A stretch of DNA of 64,000 nucleotides from Fluviirhizobium alvei (GTDB lineage: Bacteria > Pseudomonadota > Alphaproteobacteria > Rhizobiales > Rhizobiaceae): assembly GCF_030551875.1 (NCBI RefSeq), contig NZ_JAUOZU010000010.1, positions 150,523-214,522 on the forward strand, in the 5' to 3' direction. The position numbers and the translations under genes are program-made. The first letter of the stretch is position 1. Each line of letters starts with the position of its first letter. Positions 1 to 9,774 of this stretch are shown piece after piece. The notes beneath the pieces were generated by a model that was given only the letters and a program-made list of their open reading frames with translations, did not search any database and was not told where the DNA came from.

Positions 1-2
1 CC

Positions 3-167
3 ACAGGCCGCTGGCGCGAAATTCTCAACACCGATGCCGATGTCTATGGAGGATCAGGCAAAGGCAATGCCGGTGAAGTACAGGCCTATCGCGAAGATGG
101 GGGACGTATCGTGACACATTGCATCATACCGCCGCTTGCCACCATCTGGCTGGAACTGGCAGACTGA
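3..167 (+). CDS. glgB: 1,4-alpha-glucan branching enzyme, C-terminal end (partial)
   Basis: Only the last 54 codons are in the window; the reading frame enters from the left edge and ends in TGA. The tail has the look of the all-beta C-terminal domain of GlgB (a Tyr-Gly-Gly-Ser stretch, then a hydrophobic end with Pro-Pro-Leu and Trp-Leu-Glu-Leu). GlgB makes alpha-1,6 branches in glycogen. The stop lies 19 nt before the glgC start, which fits the rhizobial glgB-glgC-glgA-pgm operon. The call rests on this short tail plus context, so the family name is partly inferred from the neighbours. Confidence 0.85.
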   Translation, partial: TGRWREILNTDADVYGGSGKGNAGEVQAYREDGGRIVTHCIIPPLATIWLELAD

Positions 168-186
168 CAAAAAAGGGAGGACGACA

Positions 187-1449
187 ATGGCTGAAAGAAG
201 ACTGCAACCGCTGGCGCGCGACGCCATGGCCTATGTTCTCGCTGGCGGCCGCGGCAGCCGGCTGAAAGAATTGACGGACAGGCGAGCAAAGCCTGCCGTC
301 TATTTCGGCGGCAAGACCCGCATCATCGATTTTGCCCTGTCGAATGCGCTTAACTCCGGTATCCGCCGCATCGGCGTGGCCACCCAGTACAAGGCCCATT
401 CGCTCATCCGGCATCTGCAGCGTGGCTGGGACTTCTTCCGCCCCGAGCGTAACGAAAGCTTCGACATCCTGCCGGCCTCGCAGCGTGTCTCCGAAAGCCA
501 GTGGTATGAAGGAACCGCCGATGCCGTGTTCCAGAACATCGACATCATCGAGCCGCTCAAGACCGAATATATGGTCATTCTCGCTGGCGACCACATCTAC
601 AAGATGGACTATGAGTTGATGCTGCAACAGCACGTCAATTCCGGTGCCGATGTTACGATCGGCTGCCTGGAAGTGCCGCGCATGGAAGCAACCGGCTTCG
701 GCGTCATGCATGTCGACGAAAAGGATGTGATCATCGATTTCGTCGAGAAGCCGGAAAATCCGCCCGGCATCCCCGGCAACGAGGAGTTCGCGCTGGCCTC
801 GATGGGGATCTATGTCTTCCATACCAAGTTCCTGATCAACCTTCTGCAGGAAGATGCGATCAATCCCAGTTCGACGCATGATTTCGGCAAGGACCTCATT
901 CCGCATATCGTCAAGAACGGCAAGGCCGTGGCACATCGGTTCGCCGAATCCTGTGTGCGTGCCGAAAGCGAAAAGCAGGCCTATTGGCGCGACGTCGGAA
1001 CCGTGGATGCCTACTGGCAGGCCAATATAGATCTCACCGATATCGTGCCCGAACTCGACCTTTACGATGGCAACTGGCCGATCTGGACCTATTCCGAAAT
1101 CACCCCTCCGGCGAAGTTCGTTCACGATGTCGACGGTCGTCGCGGCCATGCGATCTCGTCGCTGATCGCCGGCAACTGCATCGTCTCCGGTGCCACCATC
1201 AACCGCACGCTTCTGTCCACCGGTTGCCGGGTCAATTCCTATTCGCAACTCGACCATGCGGTGGTGCTGCCGGAAGTCATCATCAACCGGCATGCCCGGG
1301 TCAAGAATGCGGTGATCGACCGTGGCGTCATCATTCCGGAAGGTCTGGTGGTTGGTGAGGATCCGGAACTCGATGCCAAGCGTTTCCGTCTTACCGAAAG
1401 TGGCATCTGCCTGGTTACCCAGGCCATGATCGACAAACTAGGGTCCTGA
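187..1449 (+). CDS. glgC: Glucose-1-phosphate adenylyltransferase
   Basis: Makes ADP-glucose from ATP and glucose-1-phosphate, the committed step of bacterial glycogen synthesis. The 420-residue product begins MAERRLQPL and carries the nucleotidyltransferase signature [10 protein letters not shown] near residue 15, the following Lys-Pro-Ala-Val-Tyr-Phe-Gly-Gly-Lys stretch, and a C-terminal left-handed beta-helix region. The ATG at 187 is preferred to an in-frame ATG at 136 because it has a GGGAGG Shine-Dalgarno 6-10 nt upstream and matches the family N-terminus; 136 lies inside glgB. The stop is one base before glgA, so translation is probably coupled. Confidence 0.97.
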   Translation: MAERRLQPLARDAMAYVLAGGRGSRLKELTDRRAKPAVYFGGKTRIIDFALSNALNSGIRRIGVATQYKAHSLIRHLQRGWDFFRPERNESFDILPASQRVSESQWYEGTADAVFQNIDIIEPLKTEYMVILAGDHIYKMDYELMLQQHVNSGADVTIGCLEVPRMEATGFGVMHVDEKDVIIDFVEKPENPPGIPGNEEFALASMGIYVFHTKFLINLLQEDAINPSSTHDFGKDLIPHIVKNGKAVAHRFAESCVRAESEKQAYWRDVGTVDAYWQANIDLTDIVPELDLYDGNWPIWTYSEITPPAKFVHDVDGRRGHAISSLIAGNCIVSGATINRTLLSTGCRVNSYSQLDHAVVLPEVIINRHARVKNAVIDRGVIIPEGLVVGEDPELDAKRFRLTESGICLVTQAMIDKLGS

Positions 1450-1450
1450 C

Positions 1451-2896
1451 ATGAACATTCTCTCCGTCGCCTCCGAAGTCTTTCCGCTCATCAAGACCGG
1501 GGGCCTTGCGGATGTCGCCGGTGCATTGCCACTCGCACTGGCGCCACTCGGTATCGCCATGCGAACGATCCTGCCGGGCTATCCTTCGGTTCTCGCCCAG
1601 CTCAAGGATGCCCACAAGATCGCCGACCTGCCCGATCTGCTCGGCGCGCCTGCCAGCATTCTCAAGGCGCGCCATGCCGGGCTCGATCTCTATGTCATCG
1701 ATTGTGCGACCTTCTATGACAGGCCCGGCGGCCCCTATGCCGGACCGGACGGGCGCGATCATGACGACAACTGGCGCCGCTTTGCCGCGCTTGCCAAGGC
1801 GGCGAGCGAAATCGCCAATGGCGCCGATCCGTCCTGGCGACCCGATATCGTTCATGCGCATGACTGGCAGGCGGCGCTGACACCCGTCTATCTCAAATAT
1901 TCCCCGGCGGGTGCCACCACGCCCTCGATGTTGACGATCCATAACATCGCCTTCCAGGGACAGTTCGCACCGACAGTGTTTGGCGGGCTCCAGCTTCCGC
2001 CCGAAGCCTTCGCCGTCGACGGGATCGAATATTACGGCGATGTCGGCTTCCTCAAGGGCGGCTGCCGAACCGCCTGGCAATTGACCACCGTCAGCCCGAC
2101 CTATGCGGAAGAGTTGCTCGATCCGCAGTTCGGCATGGGCCTCGAGGGCCTGATCGCCGAACGCGTCTCGGAACTGGCAGGCATCGTCAACGGCATCGAT
2201 GACAAGATCTGGGATCCGGAAAACGATGCGCTGATTGCGGCTCCGTTCAATGCCGGAAATCTCAAGCGCCGAGGCGAAAACCGCAAGGCGCTCGTCAAGG
2301 CCTTTGGGCTTGAAGACAATGGTGGGCCTCTCTTCTGCGTCATCTCTCGACTGACCTGGCAGAAGGGCATCGACATGATCGCCCGCGCGGCCGATTTCAT
2401 CGCGGCGCATGGCGGCATGCTGGCCGTGCTCGGCAATGGCGATCCCGGTCTCGAATACAGCCTGACATCGGCGGCAGAACGTCATCCTGGCCGTATCAGC
2501 GTCAGGATCGGCTATGATGAGCCGCTCTCGCACCTGATGCAGGCCGGCGCAGATGCCATCCTCATTCCGTCGCGTTTCGAGCCATGTGGGCTCACGCAGC
2601 TTTATGGATTGCGCTATGGCTGCATTCCGGTCGTGGCCCGCACCGGAGGCCTCAACGATACGATCATCGATGCCAATGGTGCGGCACTTGCTGCCAAAGC
2701 CGCAACCGGCGTCCAGTTTTCTCCGGTCAACGCCCACGGCTTCATGCAGGCGCTGCGCCGCACATTCCGCCTCTTTGCCGACCAGAAGACCTGGCTGCAG
2801 ATACAGAAGGCGGCGATGAAATCCGATGTTACATGGGCGGCCAGTGCCACCCAGTATTCCAGCCATTACCAGAAGCTTCTCGCAAGGGTTCCCTGA
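1451..2896 (+). CDS. glgA: Glycogen (ADP-glucose starch) synthase
   Basis: GT5 glycosyltransferase that transfers glucose from ADP-glucose to the growing alpha-1,4-glucan. The 481-residue product has the KTGGLADV motif at residues 15-22 that binds ADP-glucose, and the C-terminal [16 protein letters not shown] motif around residues 377-392, including the Glu conserved in retaining GT-B synthases. Length is normal for the family. It starts 1 nt after the glgC stop and ends 3 nt before pgm, so it is an internal gene of the glg operon. Confidence 0.97.
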   Translation: MNILSVASEVFPLIKTGGLADVAGALPLALAPLGIAMRTILPGYPSVLAQLKDAHKIADLPDLLGAPASILKARHAGLDLYVIDCATFYDRPGGPYAGPDGRDHDDNWRRFAALAKAASEIANGADPSWRPDIVHAHDWQAALTPVYLKYSPAGATTPSMLTIHNIAFQGQFAPTVFGGLQLPPEAFAVDGIEYYGDVGFLKGGCRTAWQLTTVSPTYAEELLDPQFGMGLEGLIAERVSELAGIVNGIDDKIWDPENDALIAAPFNAGNLKRRGENRKALVKAFGLEDNGGPLFCVISRLTWQKGIDMIARAADFIAAHGGMLAVLGNGDPGLEYSLTSAAERHPGRISVRIGYDEPLSHLMQAGADAILIPSRFEPCGLTQLYGLRYGCIPVVARTGGLNDTIIDANGAALAAKAATGVQFSPVNAHGFMQALRRTFRLFADQKTWLQIQKAAMKSDVTWAASATQYSSHYQKLLARVP

Positions 2897-4528
<1,632 letters not shown>

Positions 4529-4531
4529 GCG

Positions 4532-4888
4532 TCAGGAGGGTGGCAAAGCCCGCAGCCGCTCGGCAATGACGAGCGGCACGACGGTCTGGATCGTTTCGCG
4601 GTCAAAGGGCAATCGCACTGTGTGGGTCCTGTCGCGATAGGGCGCGATTGCTGCTTCGAAAGCATCGGTGCCCGGGTAGATCGGATAAAGCCCGATATGC
4701 TTCTTCCAGGCACCGTAGTAGAAGATATAGCCGGTGGGTAGTTGCACCACCGGCATGCCGTAACCGATCCGCTCCTTCGCCGTAGGGACGGCCTGGCGCA
4801 GGATTGCACGGATCTCCGCGATCAAGGACCGTGCCGGCTCGGCCAGGCTCTCGACATACTGATCGACGGTCGTAATCTTGGACGGCAT
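4532..4888 (-). CDS. DUF1801 (YdhG-like) family protein
   Basis: A 118-residue protein resembling the YdhG/DUF1801 fold: an N-terminal helix with 'TVDQYVESL', then a Gly-Tyr-Gly-Met-Pro segment, a Tyr-Phe-Tyr-Gly-Ala-Trp-Lys-Lys-His-Ile stretch and a C-terminal helix. Members have been described as frataxin-like or ligand-binding but most are uncharacterised, so no reaction is assigned. It is the third gene of a minus-strand tetR-AHSA1-DUF1801 unit, starting 9 nt after the AHSA1 stop. AHSA1 and DUF1801 genes often sit together next to small regulators, which suggests a shared small-ligand role; that is inference. Confidence 0.75.
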   Translation of the reverse strand: MPSKITTVDQYVESLAEPARSLIAEIRAILRQAVPTAKERIGYGMPVVQLPTGYIFYYGAWKKHIGLYPIYPGTDAFEAAIAPYRDRTHTVRLPFDRETIQTVVPLVIAERLRALPPS

Positions 4889-4897
4889 CGCAGCGGC

Positions 4898-5341
4898 CTA
4901 TTGGTTGATTTCCGGTTCAACGAGGGTTGCGAGCTGATTGAGCGATTCCTGCCAGCCGAGATAACAGGCCGCCTCCGGAATGACATCGGGCACACCCGCC
5001 TGCACGATTTTAAGATCCGTCCCGCAGAAGACCGGCGTCAACTCCACCGTCACCTCGATCTCGCCCGGCAGGTTGGGATCATCGAAACGATCATTGTAAC
5101 GCAGCCGTTTGCCCTCTTCGAGTTCGAGATAGGTGCCGCCAAAAGCATGGCTTTGCCCATTGGTGAAATTTGTGAAGGACATGCGAAACGTGCCGCCGAC
5201 CCGCGCATCGAGATGCTCGAACCGGCCTGTAAATCCGTGCGGCGGCAGCCATTTGCACATGGCATCGGCATCTGTGAAGGCGCGATAGACCCGCTCGGGG
5301 GGAGCCTTGATCACACGGTGCAGGCGAATGGTCTGGGGCAT
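4898..5341 (-). CDS. SRPBCC / AHSA1 (START-like) domain protein
   Basis: 147 residues with the Aha1-type ligand-pocket signature: 'IRLHRVIKAPPERVYRAFTDADAMCKWLPP' at the N-terminus, a Gly-Gly-Thr-Phe-Arg-Met-Ser strand and a C-terminal helix with Gly-Trp-Gln-Glu-Ser-Leu. These helix-grip proteins bind hydrophobic ligands; the ligand here is unknown. Its ATG overlaps the TGA of the upstream tetR gene (ATGA), so the two are translationally coupled and probably regulated together. Confidence 0.85.
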   Translation of the reverse strand: MPQTIRLHRVIKAPPERVYRAFTDADAMCKWLPPHGFTGRFEHLDARVGGTFRMSFTNFTNGQSHAFGGTYLELEEGKRLRYNDRFDDPNLPGEIEVTVELTPVFCGTDLKIVQAGVPDVIPEAACYLGWQESLNQLATLVEPEINQ

Positions 5342-5967
5342 CAGTCTCTCCTCCTCTTTTCCTCATGTTCCGGATTGGACATGAGGCTTTCGATAAAGCG
5401 CCGAAGCAGTATAAGGTTGGAGCGGACAACGGCCGCATCCCCTTGCGCCTTGGCGAATATGAACGACCCCTGCAGCACCGACTGGATGAAATAGCCGATA
5501 CTCCCGCCGTCCCAATCTGCATGCGGCGCATAGATTGCCTTGGCCGCCTCGATGTCCCGCATCAGCAACGCAATGTGAGAGGCCATGCCATCGTCGCAAT
5601 CGGTCCGGATCGCCGGATGGGTCTGGTAGATCTCCTGTACCAGCGTCCCCAGCAGGCAGGTGAACTCTTCGACCGGACGATCGAGAATTGCCATTCGAAA
5701 ATCGATATAGCCGAGCAGTCGGTTGAGAGGGTCTGGATCCTGCTGGTATGGCGCTTGCTCGAAAATTGCGCCGGTAAATCGGTTCCAATGATCGATGGCC
5801 GCGCGAGCAAGGTCTTCCTTGTTCCTGAAATGATGAAAGAAGCTTCCCTTGCTCACCTTTGCGGCAGCACAGATCTCATCAACCGTTGTGTCGGCATAGC
5901 CGCGCATCCGGACTGCGGCAATCGCCGCATCGATGATCCTGTCGCGTGCTGGCAGGCGTTCGTCCAT
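5341..5967 (-). CDS. TetR/AcrR family transcriptional regulator
   Basis: 208 residues with an N-terminal TetR DNA-binding domain ('RIIDAAIAAVRMRGYADTTVDEICAAAKVSKGSFFHHFRNKEDL') and a helical ligand domain. I chose the ATG at 5967 because AAGGA lies about 9 nt upstream and because the longer open frame would run through a palindrome at 6007-6020 that looks like the operator; ATG at 5985 is an alternative. It heads a minus-strand operon with AHSA1 and DUF1801 genes and is divergent from glgX. Autoregulation is likely; control of glgX from the shared spacer is possible but unproved. Confidence 0.88.
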   Translation of the reverse strand: MDERLPARDRIIDAAIAAVRMRGYADTTVDEICAAAKVSKGSFFHHFRNKEDLARAAIDHWNRFTGAIFEQAPYQQDPDPLNRLLGYIDFRMAILDRPVEEFTCLLGTLVQEIYQTHPAIRTDCDDGMASHIALLMRDIEAAKAIYAPHADWDGGSIGYFIQSVLQGSFIFAKAQGDAAVVRSNLILLRRFIESLMSNPEHEEKRRRD

Positions 5968-6006
5968 CCATCGCAATCCTTGCATTCCGGATTTGATCTC
6001 GACCAT

Positions 6007-6020
6007 ACCAACTAGTCGGT
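6007..6020. promoter_or_regulatory. Putative TetR operator between tetR and glgX
   Basis: ACCAACTAGTCGGT is an imperfect palindrome: its reverse complement ACCGACTAGTTGGT differs at one base per half. It lies 40 nt upstream of the chosen tetR start, where an autoregulatory operator is expected. The glgX start is 126 nt away on the other side. Confidence 0.55.
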
Positions 6021-6145
6021 CTAGCGTCAACTATCGAAAATCTGTGGCCTGACATGCCCGCACCACATCTTCATATTTTCTCAGCAGATCTGGTTCAGGC
6101 TGTGATTTGCCGATACCACATACGTAAACGATAGACGGACCCCAC

Positions 6146-8128
6146 ATGACCGCGAGAAAACCCGGGATCGACATCAGACCGGAAGGCACCACATTCACCG
6201 TCTTCTCGCGCCATGCCACGAGCATCGAACTCTGCCTGTTCGGAGATCAAGGCAAAAACGAGCTTTGCCGCCTGCCGATGGAGGAAGGTCGCGACCACCT
6301 CTGGCACCTCTTCGTCGAGGGCGCCCATGCCGGCAGCCGCTATGGATATCGCGCCAAAGGCACATACGATCCCGATCGCGGTTTCTGGTTCGACCCCGCC
6401 AAACTGCTTGTCGACCCCTATTCGGTCGAGCTCGACCGGCCGTTTCACTATGACCCTCGCCTGTCTGAGTATGGCGTCGACACGGCCGATCTCGTGCCGA
6501 AAGCTCTGGTGACGGATTGCCAGACGCTGCCACACCGCGCGCCGCTGTTTCACCAGGGTGGGTTGATCTATGAGATCAATGTCCGCGCCTTCACGATGCG
6601 CCATCCTGATATTCCCGCCGGCGAACGCGGAACTGTGAAAGCACTCACCCACCCTTCCGTCATTGCCCATCTCAAACGGATCGGGGTCAGTGCCATCGAA
6701 CTGATGCCGATCACCGCATGGATCGACGAACGTCATCTGCCGCTGCTCGGCCTCTCCAACAGTTGGGGTTACAATCCCGTCGCCCTGATGGCGCTCGATC
6801 CCCGGCTTTGCCCGGGTGGAGTCCGCGAACTTGCCGATACGGTTGCCGCACTCCACGCCCATGGCATCGGCACCATCCTCGATCTCGTCTTCAACCATAC
6901 GGGCGAGAGCGACAATGCCGGACCGACCCTCTCCATGCGAGGTCTGGATAGTCTCAGTTACTATCGCCACCCGCACGGCCATCCCGGCGGGCTGATCAAT
7001 GATACCGGCTGCGGCAATACGCTCGCCTGCGATCACAAGGTCGTACGCGATCTCGTGCTCGATAGCCTGCGGCATTTCGTGTTGCATGCCGGCGTCGATG
7101 GTTTCCGCTTCGATCTCGCCCCCATTCTGGGTCGCAGCCACCATGGCTTTTCCGCTGACGCCCCGCTTCTTCAATCCCTCCAGGATGATCCAGTCCTGGC
7201 TGACCGGGTTCTGATCGCCGAGCCCTGGGATGTCGGCCCCGGCGGCTACCAGCTCGGCCGGTTTCCGCCCGTCTTTCTCGAATGGAACGATTGGGCGCGC
7301 GACACGATGCGCAAATTCTGGCGCGGCGACGAACGCAAGGTCGGCGATCTCGCGACCGTTCTGTCGGGCTCGTCGAATATCTTCCATTCAACGAGCACGC
7401 GCCGAACCCGCACCGTCAATTTCATTGCAGCGCATGATGGCTTCACGCTCGCCGATCTCGTCGCCTACGAACACAAGCACAATGAAGCCAATGGCGAATA
7501 TAATCGCGACGGCCATGATGACAATCATTCCTGGAACAACGGCGTCGAGGGCGAAACCCATCAGGCGAGCGTTCTGGCCCGCCGCGCCGATGACGTGAAG
7601 GCGCTTCTGACAACCCTGTTCGTCAGCCGCGGCACCATCATGCTCACCGCCGGTGACGAGATGGGCCGCACCCAGAAAGGCAACAACAATGCCTATGCGC
7701 AGGATAACGCGCTGACCTGGCTCGACTGGAAGGATGCCGATGTCGATCTTCTTGATCATGTCGAAACGCTGGCTGTCATTCGTGCGCGCTATTCCGTCTT
7801 TTCCGAGATCGGATTTCTCAACGGCAATGGCGATGTCCATTGGCTGACCCCACATGGGGACATCAAATCGGTCGCGGATTGGGAGGCCCCCGGCAATGGC
7901 CATCTGGCCATGATTCTCAGAAGCCAGGACCGTCATAGCTGCGAGGCGGTGCTGCTGGCTGTTCTCTTCAACCGCCAGCATGAAGCAAAGATGTTCCATC
8001 TGCCCGGTGGCGCTCGCCGCTGGCATGCCGTCATCGGCAGCGGCATGACGGTGGCACCGCGCTCTGTTTCGATCTTCAGGGCGGTCGATGACGGAAGTTT
8101 CTTCGCCGAAGGATCCGCGCATGGCTGA
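6146..8128 (+). CDS. glgX: Glycogen debranching enzyme
   Basis: GH13 isoamylase-type enzyme that hydrolyses alpha-1,6 branch points of phosphorylase-limit glycogen. The 660-residue product has an N-terminal CBM48 domain (residues about 5-95) and a TIM-barrel with a VFNHTGES motif, the nucleophile region GFRFDLAP (Asp about 323), the general acid in LIAEPWDVGPGGYQLGRFP (Glu about 359) and a late HDG motif. It belongs functionally with glgBCA but has its own promoter region, being separated from pgm by the minus-strand tetR module. It overlaps the next gene by 8 nt. Confidence 0.96.
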   Translation: MTARKPGIDIRPEGTTFTVFSRHATSIELCLFGDQGKNELCRLPMEEGRDHLWHLFVEGAHAGSRYGYRAKGTYDPDRGFWFDPAKLLVDPYSVELDRPFHYDPRLSEYGVDTADLVPKALVTDCQTLPHRAPLFHQGGLIYEINVRAFTMRHPDIPAGERGTVKALTHPSVIAHLKRIGVSAIELMPITAWIDERHLPLLGLSNSWGYNPVALMALDPRLCPGGVRELADTVAALHAHGIGTILDLVFNHTGESDNAGPTLSMRGLDSLSYYRHPHGHPGGLINDTGCGNTLACDHKVVRDLVLDSLRHFVLHAGVDGFRFDLAPILGRSHHGFSADAPLLQSLQDDPVLADRVLIAEPWDVGPGGYQLGRFPPVFLEWNDWARDTMRKFWRGDERKVGDLATVLSGSSNIFHSTSTRRTRTVNFIAAHDGFTLADLVAYEHKHNEANGEYNRDGHDDNHSWNNGVEGETHQASVLARRADDVKALLTTLFVSRGTIMLTAGDEMGRTQKGNNNAYAQDNALTWLDWKDADVDLLDHVETLAVIRARYSVFSEIGFLNGNGDVHWLTPHGDIKSVADWEAPGNGHLAMILRSQDRHSCEAVLLAVLFNRQHEAKMFHLPGGARRWHAVIGSGMTVAPRSVSIFRAVDDGSFFAEGSAHG

Positions 8129-9191
8129 TGAACAGTCCGTCCGGCAGGCATTCATCCAGCAGGCGAACGCCTGTTCTGCCCTTGGATCGCCCTTTACCGG
8201 CGCGCTTTGCCGATTGTTCGCCGAGCGTCTCGATCGGAAAACACCAGTCGGCCGAACCGTCCTCGACTGGCCGGGAGACCCTTCAGGTGCAGCCGATTCG
8301 GTTCCGCTTCGCCTTGCAGGCTCGCTGCACGCCCTGGTGCTGGAAGGTCTCGAACCCGCACTGGCAGCCCTCTATCCGCCTGAAACACATTGGTCGGAGG
8401 ATGGTATCGATGAGGCATTGGCCTCCGCCCTTCTTGCGGCGTTTGAAACCCATGCTGGCTTCATCTGCGAAAGATTGCGTTCGGCCCCACAGACAAACGA
8501 AGTGCGGCGATCCGGCGCTTTGTTGCCCGGCTTTCTCACCATTGCCAAACGGTTTCCCTTACCGTTGCGCATGAGCGAGATTGGCGCCAGCGCCGGTCTC
8601 AATCTCCATTGGGATCGCTATGGCTACGCGTTTGGTGGCTTTTCCTGGGGAAATCCCAACAGCGCGGTCCGCATAACGCCGGAATGGAACGGTCCGCCTC
8701 CCGACGTCGCACCGATCTCCATCGTTGAACGCGCCGGCTGCGATCTCAACCCGATCGATCCGAACGATCCAGACCAGTGCACAAGGCTACTCTCTTATAT
8801 CTGGGCAGATCAGACGGACCGGCTCGATCGGACAAGACAGGCGCTTGCAATCGCGCGGCAACAGGCGGCAGGCGTGGACAAGCAGGATGCGCTGGATTTT
8901 CTGCGCCAAAGGCTCGGGACAAGCCCGGAAAATACAGTCCATGTCATCTATCATTCGATTGCCTGGCAATATCTGCCGGAAGCGGCTCGAGCCGAAGGGG
9001 AGAGGCTCATCAAAACGGCAGGGGAAAAGGCGACAGAGCCCCATCCCCTCGCCCATCTGGCCATGGAGGCCGACGGACAGTCGCCTGGCGCTGCACTGAC
9101 ATTGCAGATCTGGCCAACCGGCGAAAAGCAGGAGATCGGACGCGCCGATTTTCACGGCCGCTGGGTCCAATGGAAAGGCTGGCGCAACTGA
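8121..9191 (+). CDS. DUF2332 family protein
   Basis: 356-residue soluble protein recognisable as DUF2332 by 'RMSEIGASAGLNLHWDRYGYAFG' (about residues 151-173), 'GCDLNPIDPNDP' and 'TVHVIYHSIAWQYL'. The Glu-Ile-Gly-Ala-Ser-Ala-Gly-Leu-Asn segment resembles motif I of a Rossmann methyltransferase, but no activity is established for the family. The ATG at 8121 is chosen because it sits within an ATGGCTGA overlap with the glgX stop; a longer frame from 8088 would extend far into glgX. The overlap implies co-translation with glgX. Confidence 0.82.
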   Translation: MADEQSVRQAFIQQANACSALGSPFTGALCRLFAERLDRKTPVGRTVLDWPGDPSGAADSVPLRLAGSLHALVLEGLEPALAALYPPETHWSEDGIDEALASALLAAFETHAGFICERLRSAPQTNEVRRSGALLPGFLTIAKRFPLPLRMSEIGASAGLNLHWDRYGYAFGGFSWGNPNSAVRITPEWNGPPPDVAPISIVERAGCDLNPIDPNDPDQCTRLLSYIWADQTDRLDRTRQALAIARQQAAGVDKQDALDFLRQRLGTSPENTVHVIYHSIAWQYLPEAARAEGERLIKTAGEKATEPHPLAHLAMEADGQSPGAALTLQIWPTGEKQEIGRADFHGRWVQWKGWRN

Positions 9192-9204
9192 GTACGCCAG
9201 CCTT
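9175..9204. terminator. Hairpin between DUF2332 gene and soxG (possible bidirectional terminator)
   Basis: AAGGCTGGCG and CGCCAGCCTT form a perfect 10-bp stem with a 10-nt loop that contains the DUF2332 stop codon. It sits between convergent genes. Neither side has a strong T-run, so intrinsic termination is plausible but not certain. Confidence 0.45.
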
Positions 9205-9222
9205 ATCGCGTTTTAGAAGTCT

Positions 9223-9774
9223 TCAGTGCGCGTCGATCGCGCCTTCTCCGAGCAGGCCGAAGCAATATTCGGCAAATGACCGCCAGCATTCGACACGGTA
9301 GGTATCGTCTTCGGTCCTGTAGAGAATGATCTCGATCTTGCCGAGTACCGTGCGGGCACAGGCCCCGACCGGGAAGGAAGCATTGCTGAGGTCGAGCGGG
9401 CAGCCGGCATTGATGGCTGCTGCGGCACCGGGGCCAGAGACGATGATCCCGACATTGCGATGGGAGACATCGACCCCCGAATGCAGCACGCCAGAGCTCG
9501 CCGCAAGTCCGACAAAATCGGTACCGTCGGGCCCGATCAGGAACCATTCGTCCGGGCCGATCCACAGAGCATGCCGCTCATTGCTGGCCGAAGAGGTCTT
9601 GGGCGCATTCGGCAATTGCACCGCGAGTGCGCCGGAGAGAGCCGAAAGCGCCTCCTGCGGCGCGCGCAGCGAAGCCCGCGCCGCCGGTCCCACGGGCGTC
9701 AGGCGCACCGTGGCGGAACCACCGATCTTGCCGGGCAGTGCCGGCTTGCGAAGTGCCTGGGTTTGATCAGACAT
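9223..9774 (-). CDS. soxG: Sarcosine oxidase subunit gamma
   Basis: 183-residue gamma subunit of the heterotetrameric sarcosine oxidase, which demethylates sarcosine to glycine and passes the methyl group to tetrahydrofolate. It has the GcvT-like fold region seen in SoxG ('LWIGPDEWFLIGPDG', 'VSHRNVGIIVSGPGAA', 'INAGCPLDL'). The ATG at 9774 lies 8 nt inside the soxA 3' end, so translation is coupled; an upstream in-frame start at 9789 overlaps soxA more. It is the last gene of soxBDAG. Confidence 0.93.
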   Translation of the reverse strand: MSDQTQALRKPALPGKIGGSATVRLTPVGPAARASLRAPQEALSALSGALAVQLPNAPKTSSASNERHALWIGPDEWFLIGPDGTDFVGLAASSGVLHSGVDVSHRNVGIIVSGPGAAAAINAGCPLDLSNASFPVGACARTVLGKIEIILYRTEDDTYRVECWRSFAEYCFGLLGEGAIDAH

